From contig JAUNCT010000002.1 in NCBI GenBank assembly GCA_030526425.1, positions 64,001 through 128,000 on the forward strand: DNA of 64,000 nt. Reading direction: 5' to 3'. Source of the DNA: Clostridia bacterium. Its GTDB lineage: Bacteria > Bacillota > Clostridia > Christensenellales > CAG-138. The translations under genes were made by a program, and so were the position numbers. How positions within the stretch are numbered: position 1 is the first letter of the stretch; every line of letters begins with the position of its first letter. The notes beneath the pieces are model-generated. The model was not told the DNA's origin and did not search any database. It saw only the letters and a program-made list of their open reading frames with translations. Shown here one piece after another: positions 57,203-64,000 of this stretch.

Positions 57203-58477
57203 TCAATCCACGCTCCAGCTCCCGTTTTCCTTCACGATGCGCGTTTCGTAAAAGCGCTTCAGCACCGCGGTCATCAGCGCGACATCGCGCGCCCCCGCCG
57301 TTTCCATGGCGGAGTGCATCGCCAGCTGCGCCAGCCCGATATCCGCCATATCCACCGAGACCTGCGCCGACAGGATGTTGCCGAGCGTCGAGCCGCCGGC
57401 GATGTCCGCGCGGTTCACGTATTTCTGCACGGGCACGCCTGCCTTTTCGGCGATGAGCGAAAACAGCGCCGCGGAAACCGCGTCCGTCGTGTAGCGTTGC
57501 GCGGCGTTGAACTTGAGCACGGGGCCGCCGTTCGGCTTCGGTGCGTGCCGCTTGTCCGCGTATTCCGGGTGGTTCGGGTGCACGGCGTGCGCGTTGTCGC
57601 ACGAGAGCAGCAGCGAGGAATCCAGCAGCGCGTGGTAGCGCTGTTCCATGCCGAGCGCGTGCAGCGCCCGCAGCAGCACGTCCTTCAAAAAGGTCGAACC
57701 CGCGCCCTGCTTGGTGGCACTGCCGACCTCCTCGTTGTCGAACAGGCAAAGCACCTGCATCGAAGGGCAACGCTCCGCACCGAGGAACGCCTCGAAACAG
57801 GAGAACGCGCACTCGAGGTCGTCGAGCCGCGGCGCGGTGATGTAATCGCCCCATTCCCTTCCGCGGGTGGGTTCGTATACGATGAGGTCCGTCGCGAGCA
57901 CGTTCTGCTCGGGCACCCCCGCGAGCCGCGCGACGAACGCCGCGTAGGACTCCCCGCCGGCGGAGAACACCGGCACCATATCGACCGCCGCATCGAAGGA
58001 CGCGCCCTCGTTCGCCTTGCGGTTCATGTGGATCGCCACGTTCGGAATGACCGCAACGGGTTCCCCGGAATCGACGAGCACCGAACGGATGCCCTCCTGC
58101 GTGCGCACGAGCACGCGCCCCGCCACCGCGAGCGGGCGGTCCATCCAGGTCGAGCACAGCATCCCGCCGTACTTTTCGGCGGAAAGCCGCACGTAAGCGC
58201 CGCCGCCGAGCTCCGCATCCTCCCGCAGCTTGAACGCCGGGCTGTCGAGGTGCGCCGCCGTCAGCGTCATGCCGGCGAAATCCCCCTCGGGCACGCGGAA
58301 CGCGATCAGGCTCGAGCCGTTCCGCATCGTGTAGTAGCCCTTGCCGGGCTTGACATCCCAAGCGCCTCCCTCGGTCAGCGCCGTAAAGCCCGATGCCTGC
58401 AGCAGCCGCGCGGTGTGCGCCGCCGCATGGTACGCGGTGGGACTGCTTTCGATATAATCAAACAGTTTTTCGTTCAT
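57203..58477 (-). CDS. M18-family aminopeptidase
   Basis: 424 aa. Cocatalytic metallo-aminopeptidase of the aspartyl aminopeptidase family. Metal and catalytic residues are in LTAAHLDSPAFKL (His near 73), LCLFDNEEVGSATKQGAGS, SCDNAHAVHPNHPEY and the final IGLAQLAMHSAMETAGARD with His. It removes N-terminal residues, often acidic or neutral, from peptides in the cytoplasm. GGAG precedes the ATG at 58477. It follows the epimerase gene across a terminator; with the importer it suits peptide use. The 88 bp after its stop are GC-rich with inverted repeats (57139-57176) but no T run. Confidence 0.9.
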   Translation of the reverse strand: MNEKLFDYIESSPTAYHAAAHTARLLQASGFTALTEGGAWDVKPGKGYYTMRNGSSLIAFRVPEGDFAGMTLTAAHLDSPAFKLREDAELGGGAYVRLSAEKYGGMLCSTWMDRPLAVAGRVLVRTQEGIRSVLVDSGEPVAVIPNVAIHMNRKANEGASFDAAVDMVPVFSAGGESYAAFVARLAGVPEQNVLATDLIVYEPTRGREWGDYITAPRLDDLECAFSCFEAFLGAERCPSMQVLCLFDNEEVGSATKQGAGSTFLKDVLLRALHALGMEQRYHALLDSSLLLSCDNAHAVHPNHPEYADKRHAPKPNGGPVLKFNAAQRYTTDAVSAALFSLIAEKAGVPVQKYVNRADIAGGSTLGNILSAQVSVDMADIGLAQLAMHSAMETAGARDVALMTAVLKRFYETRIVKENGSWSVD

Positions 58478-58572
58478 TTCTTTCTCCGTTCCGGAGGACA
58501 GACAGGTCCCCTCCGAAATCCAGTATGAACGGAACACGCGGCCGTTGTCAAGGCGCGCTCCGCAAACGAAAA

Positions 58573-58598
58573 AAGGACCCGCGTTCCCACAGGTCCTT
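58573..58598 (-). terminator. Terminator after the dipeptide epimerase gene
   Basis: AAGGACC/GGTCCTT arms with a 12-base loop, then TTTTTTCG on the minus strand. Confidence 0.75.
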
Positions 58599-58608
58599 CC
58601 GTATGCTC

Positions 58609-59688
58609 TCAGAAATCGTAATCCACGCCGAGACCGGGTTTCTCGGTCAGAGTGTAGATACCGCCCTCGCGGGTGAAGCCGCCGGTCAGCCCGTCGTCAC
58701 CGCCCTTGTAGAGCAAGAAGCTGTCGCAATCCGCTTCGACGATGGCGGGCTTTGCCGCAACGAGCGCGACCGCCGCCGCGATGCTGATCTTGTTTTCGGA
58801 CATGCAGCCGACCATGCACTTCACGCCGTGCTCTGCCGCGATATCCGCGATCTTCGCGCCGTAATACAAGCCGCCGCACTTCATGAGCTTGATGTTGAAG
58901 TAATCGGCGCACTTGCCTTCCGCCGCACGCTTCGCGTCGAACACATCGTGGATGGATTCGTCGAGCATGATCTTGCATGCGGAGGTGTTCTTGCGCTTGA
59001 TCTCGGCGGAACCGTCGAAATCCCACCACGGGCGGAACTGCTCCGCAGCGTCGATGCCGAGCTTCTCGAACTCCGGCAGGCACTTGAGCGCCGTTTCCAC
59101 CGTGTAGCCCTGGTTCGCGTCGATGCGGATGCGCACATCCTTGCCGACCGCCTTGCGGATGCGCCCGAGCGCATCGAGGTCGTGCGCGAGATCGTTGCCG
59201 ATCTTCACCTTGAGGATGCGGAAGCCCTTGTTGAACACGTAGTCGCGCGCATAGGCCTCCATCTTTTCGGGCGTGTCGATGCCGATGGTGATGTCGGAAA
59301 CGACGACCGGGTCCGTACCGCCGAGCAGCTTGTACACCGGCAAGCCCTGCGCTTTCCCCGCGATGTCGTACAGCGCAAGGTCGATGGCGCACTTGGCGGA
59401 ACCGTTGCCGTGGTACATCGCGTCCATCAGGGCGTGCGCCCCCGCGATGTCGAGCGGATCGTGACCGATGAGCGCCGCCGCGAACTCCTTCAGCACGCAG
59501 TGGCAGGTCTCGATGGATTCGCCCGTCACGAACGGCAGGGGCGCCGCGGAACCGATGCCCCAGATGCCGGCATCGGTCTCGACCTTGACGGACCAGGTGT
59601 CCGCCGTTTCGATCACGCCGAACGCGACGCGGAAGGGTTCTTCGAGCTTTGCGGAAAACTTTTCGATTTTGATATTTGAGATCTTCAT
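58609..59688 (-). CDS. Dipeptide epimerase (enolase superfamily, L-Ala-D/L-Glu epimerase type)
   Basis: 359 aa. Mandelate racemase/muconate lactonizing fold. FRVAFGVIETADTWSVKVETDAGIWGIGSAAPLPFVTGE caps the active site; the acid/base Lys is in LKVKIG (KxK), Mg ligands are in IRIDANQGY, AAEQF and MLDESIHD, and NIKLMKCGG holds the second catalytic Lys. This is the layout of dipeptide epimerases such as YcjG/YkfB, which act on L-Ala-D-Glu from murein. GGAG-like bases (AGGAGAA) precede the ATG. It follows the amidohydrolase gene by 19 bp in the opp operon, so murein-peptide recovery is the most likely role. Confidence 0.88.
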   Translation of the reverse strand: MKISNIKIEKFSAKLEEPFRVAFGVIETADTWSVKVETDAGIWGIGSAAPLPFVTGESIETCHCVLKEFAAALIGHDPLDIAGAHALMDAMYHGNGSAKCAIDLALYDIAGKAQGLPVYKLLGGTDPVVVSDITIGIDTPEKMEAYARDYVFNKGFRILKVKIGNDLAHDLDALGRIRKAVGKDVRIRIDANQGYTVETALKCLPEFEKLGIDAAEQFRPWWDFDGSAEIKRKNTSACKIMLDESIHDVFDAKRAAEGKCADYFNIKLMKCGGLYYGAKIADIAAEHGVKCMVGCMSENKISIAAAVALVAAKPAIVEADCDSFLLYKGGDDGLTGGFTREGGIYTLTEKPGLGVDYDF

Positions 59689-59707
59689 CCGTTTTCTCCT
59701 TATTCTG

Positions 59708-60901
59708 TCAGCAAACGCGTTCGCCCGCCTGATACACGGCCTTCACGTTCTTGAGCGCGCCGATGTCCCGGGAGGGGTCGCCCGCCACGACGATGACGTC
59801 CGCGATATAGCCCTCGGCGATCTGCCCGAGGCGGTCGCCCATACCGAGGTAATCCGCGCAGTTCTTCGTCGCGCACTCCACGGCTTCCAGCGGGGTCAGC
59901 CCGCAGCGGACGAGGTATTCGCACTCGAGCGCGACCGGCGAAGCGCCCGTGTAGGTCGTGCAGTCGGTGTCCGTTCCGGTGCAGACGCGCACGCCCGTGT
60001 CGTACAGTGCGCGCAGGTTCGTCCGGTACGCTTCCGTCGCCTCTTCGAGGTACTGCATGACCGCGGGCTTTTCGGAAAGCGACAGCAGGTTGCCGATCTG
60101 TTTCTTGCCTTCTTCGTATACGTAATTGAACACCAGCACCGTCGGCACCCAGGTGATGTCCTTTTCCGCCATGCGGCGCGCCTGTTCGACGGTGAGGTTC
60201 GTGCCGTGCTCGATGGAGTCGAAGCCCGCGAGGATCCCGTTTTCCATCGACTCGCCGTAGCCCGCGTGCAGTGCCGCTTTCTTGCCGAAGCGGTGGGTCT
60301 CCTCGGCGATGGCGGTCAGCTCCTCGAGGTTCAGCTCCGCGCCGCGGTAGCCTTCGCTCGACAGGGCTTTGATGCAGTCCGCGCCGTTCTTGAGGTTCAG
60401 CCGCACGGCCTTGCGGCATTCTTCAACGCCGTCCGCTTCGATGCATGCACCGGGCAGCGCGTCCGCGCCGTGTCCGCCCGTCATGCAGATGCCCTGCAGG
60501 CAAGTGAAGATGCGGGGCGCCTTCAGGTACCCGTCCGCCGCGGCGCGCTTCAGCGCCGTGCCGATGCCGAAGCCGGAGCAGGCGTCGCGCACGGTCGTCA
60601 CGCCCTGTTCGAGGGTCTTGCGCATGCGGTCCGCCGCAAACAGCGCCTGCAGCGATTCGCGGTTCTGCTTGTCGTAATAATCTCCGTGCGCCGTGCAGAA
60701 GCCGAGGTGCACGTGCATGTCCGTCATGCCGGGCATCAGGGTGCAGCCTTCGAACACCGCAACGGCTTCTTCGGGGAAGCGTTCCTTCAGTTCCTCCGGC
60801 GTGCCGATCGCGGCGATCCTTCCGCCGCGGATGCATACGGCCTGTCCTTCCGTCACCGTGACCCGGTCGCCCTTGACGATCCGGTCTGTCTGAACGATCA
60901 T
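59708..60901 (-). CDS. Amidohydrolase-superfamily enzyme (imidazolonepropionase/Xaa-Pro dipeptidase-like)
   Basis: 397 aa metal-dependent hydrolase. MPGMTDMHVHLGF has the HxH metal site, KAPRIFTCLQGICMTGGHG follows, with ALHAGYG, DSIEHGTNL and TGTDTDCTTYTG holding the remaining His and Asp ligands. GYIADVIVVAGDPSRDIGAL is the typical closing beta-sandwich. Relatives include prolidase-type Sgx9260/Cc2672 dipeptidases, which hydrolyse dipeptides, so a dipeptidase role fits the operon. AAAGGA precedes the ATG at 60901; the longer frame overlaps the ATPase gene and is not coding. Confidence 0.85.
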   Translation of the reverse strand: MIVQTDRIVKGDRVTVTEGQAVCIRGGRIAAIGTPEELKERFPEEAVAVFEGCTLMPGMTDMHVHLGFCTAHGDYYDKQNRESLQALFAADRMRKTLEQGVTTVRDACSGFGIGTALKRAAADGYLKAPRIFTCLQGICMTGGHGADALPGACIEADGVEECRKAVRLNLKNGADCIKALSSEGYRGAELNLEELTAIAEETHRFGKKAALHAGYGESMENGILAGFDSIEHGTNLTVEQARRMAEKDITWVPTVLVFNYVYEEGKKQIGNLLSLSEKPAVMQYLEEATEAYRTNLRALYDTGVRVCTGTDTDCTTYTGASPVALECEYLVRCGLTPLEAVECATKNCADYLGMGDRLGQIAEGYIADVIVVAGDPSRDIGALKNVKAVYQAGERVC

Positions 60902-60956
60902 ATCCGTTCTGTCCTTTCCGTGTTGTATGTACTTTGTTTCCGGAAGCCGCAGCCGC

Positions 60957-61934
60957 TCAAAGGTGCTTGCGGCAGCGGCAGATATGTCCGTCTCCGAGGT
61001 CGGCGAACGCCGGCGCTTCCGCCTTGCACGCCTCCTCCGCATAGGGGCAGCGCGCGGCGAAGCGGCAGCCCGAAGGCACATCCGTCGGCGAGGGTACGTC
61101 CCCCGTGAGGATGATGCGCTGCTTATTGCGCTTTTCCTCGGGTGTGAACGCGGGCGCTGCCGAAAGCAGTGCCTGCGTGTACGGGTGTGCGGGCGCGCCG
61201 AAGATCTGCTCCTTCGTGCCGTACTCCACGATCTGCCCGAGATACATCACCGCGACGGAGTCCGAAATGAACCGCACGATGTTCAGGTCGTGCGAGATGA
61301 ACAGGTAGGTCAGCCCGCGCGCCTCCTGCAGGTCCTTCAGCAGGTTGATGATCTGCGCCTGGATGGAAACATCCAGCGCGGAGACCGCCTCGTCGAGTAC
61401 GATGAAATCCGGGTCCGTCGCCAACGCGCGGGCGATGCAGATGCGCTGCCGCTGTCCGCCCGAAAACTGGTGCGCATAGCGGTACGCCTGGTCGGGGAAC
61501 AAGCCGCACTGCTGCATGAGGTCCGCCACGCGGTCGCCGACCTCGCTCTTGTTCTCATACAGTTTATACGCGAGGATGCCCTCCGCGATGATATCGGAAA
61601 CGTTCATCCGCGGGTCCAGCGAGGAGAAGGGGTCCTGAAAGACCATCTGCATCCTGCGGCGGAGATCCCGCGCGCGCTCCTTCGGCACGCTGCCGGTTTC
61701 CGTTCCGTCGAACCATATCTCACCGGAGGTCCGCGGGGTCAGCCCGAGCAGCACGCGCCCGACGGTGCTCTTGCCGCAGCCGGATTCGCCGACGAGACCG
61801 AGCACCTCGCCCTTTTTGATGGAAAAGCTCACATCATCGGCGGCGTGCACCTCCGCCACGGTGCGGTTCAGAAAGCCGCCCGTCACGGGGAAATATTTTT
61901 TCAGATGTTTGACTTCGAGTAAATTGTTCTGCAT
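60957..61934 (-). CDS. oppF: Oligopeptide ABC transporter ATPase (OppF), second system
   Basis: 325 aa. Walker A GESGCGKST, Q-loop MVFQDPFSSLDPRMNV, signature FSGGQRQRICIARAL (normal, unlike the LDGGRRQR of the first system), Walker B IVLDEAVSALDVSIQ and H-loop ISHDLNIVRFI. Walker B has Ala where DEPVS is usual. The C-terminal CRFAARCPYAEEACK cysteines are present. Gene order oppB, C, D, F then amidohydrolase, epimerase; the gap to oppD is 9 bp. Confidence 0.92.
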   Translation of the reverse strand: MQNNLLEVKHLKKYFPVTGGFLNRTVAEVHAADDVSFSIKKGEVLGLVGESGCGKSTVGRVLLGLTPRTSGEIWFDGTETGSVPKERARDLRRRMQMVFQDPFSSLDPRMNVSDIIAEGILAYKLYENKSEVGDRVADLMQQCGLFPDQAYRYAHQFSGGQRQRICIARALATDPDFIVLDEAVSALDVSIQAQIINLLKDLQEARGLTYLFISHDLNIVRFISDSVAVMYLGQIVEYGTKEQIFGAPAHPYTQALLSAAPAFTPEEKRNKQRIILTGDVPSPTDVPSGCRFAARCPYAEEACKAEAPAFADLGDGHICRCRKHL

Positions 61935-61943
61935 ATCGGCTTC

Positions 61944-62939
<996 letters not shown>

Positions 62940-62949
62940 ACGGCGGTCC

Positions 62950-63837
62950 TCAGTTCTTCATTCTCGGGTCCAGCGCGTCTCTGAGACCGTCGCCGACGAG
63001 GTTCAGCGACAGCGCGCACAGCACGATCGCAAGCCCGGGGAAGGCGAGCAGGTAGGGCTGGTTCATCATGAAATCGCGCGCCTCGTTCAGCATGGCGCCC
63101 CATTCCGGCACCGGCGCCTGCACGCCCATGCCCACGAACGAAAGGCTCGCGGCGGTCAGCATCATCGAGGCGACGTTCATGCTCGCCTGAACGATGATCG
63201 GTCCCATGGCGTTCGGCAAAACGTGTCCGAACAGGATGCCCGCATCGCTCCTGCCGCAAAGGCGGGCGGCGTGGATGTAATCGCGGTCGGCGATCGACAG
63301 AACGACCGAACGGACGATGCGGATATACGACGGTACCGAGATCACCGTGATCGCGATGATGAGGTTCACCATGTTCGCCCCGAGCGCGGCGACGACCGCA
63401 AGCGCGAACAGGATCGCGGGGACGGAGGTCAGTACGTCGCAAAGGCGCATCACGATGCTGTCGAACAGCTTACCGAAATAACCGCACGCGGCGCCGACGA
63501 TCCCGCCGATGATCACGGAGATGAGCGTTGTGCCGATGCCGAGGGAAAGCGAGCGGCGGCTGCCGTGCACGATCCTTGCGAACACATCGCGGCCGAACTT
63601 GTCCGTGCCGAACGGGTGCCCGGCGGAGGGCGGCTTCAGGCGGTTCGCGGCGCTCTGCTGCAGCGCGTCCGCATACGGAACGATCAGGTCGGCGAAGACC
63701 GCCACCAGAACGAATACGGTCAGAATGACGAGACCGAGCATCGCGGCCTTGTTTTTGCGGTACAGGCGCCAGGTGTCGGCGGCGTGTTCGCGCCGCATGG
63801 CCCTGCGGTTCAGTTTTCTTTCTTCGGTTTGGTTCAT
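62950..63837 (-). CDS. oppC: Oligopeptide ABC transporter permease (OppC), second system
   Basis: 295 aa with about six membrane helices. FGTDKFGRDVFARIVHGSRRSL, the EAA-type loop AARLCGRSDAGILFGHVLPNAMGPI and the end GDGLRDALDPRMKN are typical of OppC. TGAGG, overlapping the OppB stop region, gives the ribosome binding site. It shares the DALDPR ending with the first system's OppC, but the sequences differ clearly, so the two systems are not a recent duplication. Confidence 0.92.
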   Translation of the reverse strand: MNQTEERKLNRRAMRREHAADTWRLYRKNKAAMLGLVILTVFVLVAVFADLIVPYADALQQSAANRLKPPSAGHPFGTDKFGRDVFARIVHGSRRSLSLGIGTTLISVIIGGIVGAACGYFGKLFDSIVMRLCDVLTSVPAILFALAVVAALGANMVNLIIAITVISVPSYIRIVRSVVLSIADRDYIHAARLCGRSDAGILFGHVLPNAMGPIIVQASMNVASMMLTAASLSFVGMGVQAPVPEWGAMLNEARDFMMNQPYLLAFPGLAIVLCALSLNLVGDGLRDALDPRMKN

Positions 63838-63847
63838 GCGCGTTACC

Positions 63848-64000
63848 TCATCGGGTCATCCGCTCGCGGATGCGCGGATCGACCGCGGCGTACAGAATGT
63901 CCACCAAGATCATGGCAAGACAGAAAAACAACGAAAGCACGATCGTCGACGACATCACCACCGGGATGTCCTTCGAGCGGATCGCAGTGAGGATATAGGT
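63848..64000 (-). CDS. oppB: Oligopeptide ABC transporter permease (OppB), C-terminal part; cut by the window end
   Basis: Fifty codons of the 3' end, stop TGA at 63850-63848. The product ends with a last membrane helix and MILVDILYAAVDPRIRERM, the usual OppB ending (LLMDMLYAAVDPRVK in the first system). Its start and any binding protein gene lie beyond the window. Confidence 0.85.
   Translation of the reverse strand, partial: TYILTAIRSKDIPVVMSSTIVLSLFFCLAMILVDILYAAVDPRIRERMTR

Overview
The window reads as chromosomal DNA of a moderately GC-rich, low-complexity-free Firmicute (Bacillota, class Clostridia; a gut lineage of the Christensenellales/Oscillospirales type is my best guess). Reasons: strong GGAGG-type ribosome binding sites before nearly every gene, a T-box leader, a Bacillus subtilis-type thymidylate synthase, ABC binding proteins with Firmicute-type signal peptides, and no outer-membrane genes. 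The genus is an inference from gene style, not from a marker gene. No rRNA, tRNA, insertion sequence, prophage or CRISPR array was seen.

Layout. 1-1325: the tail of a bacterial microcompartment operon (PduT-like shell protein, EutS/PduU-like shell protein, EutP/PduV GTPase). 1411-2737: a secreted DUF6273 protein and an HTH protein behind a promoter whose spacer holds a run of nine G. 2843-4546: folA and thyA. 4580-10052: a PH-domain protein, an Old Yellow Enzyme-type flavo-iron-sulfur reductase, a Na/Pi-cotransporter family protein and a HAD phosphatase. 10077-11478: a MATE transporter. 11548-23155: a chorismate-centred cluster of aroC, a TrpG-like amidotransferase, a TrpE-like synthase, an OppFDCBA peptide-type transporter, an isochorismate/salicylate-synthase-like enzyme and a divergent LacI regulator. 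23214-26856: an AGE-family sugar isomerase, a MagIII-like DNA glycosylase, a zinc-ribbon protein and a DUF4143 ATPase preceded by four regularly spaced repeats. 26913-34751: lysS (fused to a tRNA-binding OB domain), greA, dusB, a membrane protein, an MBL hydrolase, an M20 amidohydrolase, a flavodoxin-fold reductase and a ribokinase. 34785-44971: nucleoside salvage (uridine phosphorylase, two nucleoside hydrolases, a NupNOPQ-type ABC importer, an ADP-ribosylglycohydrolase-fold enzyme, a HAD phosphatase). 45030-49673: galE with a 72-bp tandem repeat at its 3' end, a membrane protein, cysS and cysE behind a T-box. 49779-55401: an orphan lipoprotein binding protein followed by a giant hybrid histidine kinase. 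55422-57114: mgtE with an upstream short leader ORF. 57203-64000: an M18 aminopeptidase, a dipeptide epimerase, an amidohydrolase and a second OppBCDF system, cut off by the window end.

How the genes work together. Two nutrient systems are clear: nucleoside import and cleavage (binding protein, importer, hydrolases, phosphorylase, ribokinase), and peptide import with intracellular dipeptide epimerisation and cleavage, which suits recovery of murein peptides. The cluster at 11548-23155 is the most unusual: it makes chorismate, has two different chorismate-consuming synthases (one ammonia-type, one water-type by the diagnostic residue), lacks the other trp, men or folate genes, and surrounds a complete peptide-type importer with its own LacI-type regulator. 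Other points of interest are a probably phase-variable promoter (2707-2737), the galE repeat, and a candidate Mg-sensing leader peptide before mgtE.
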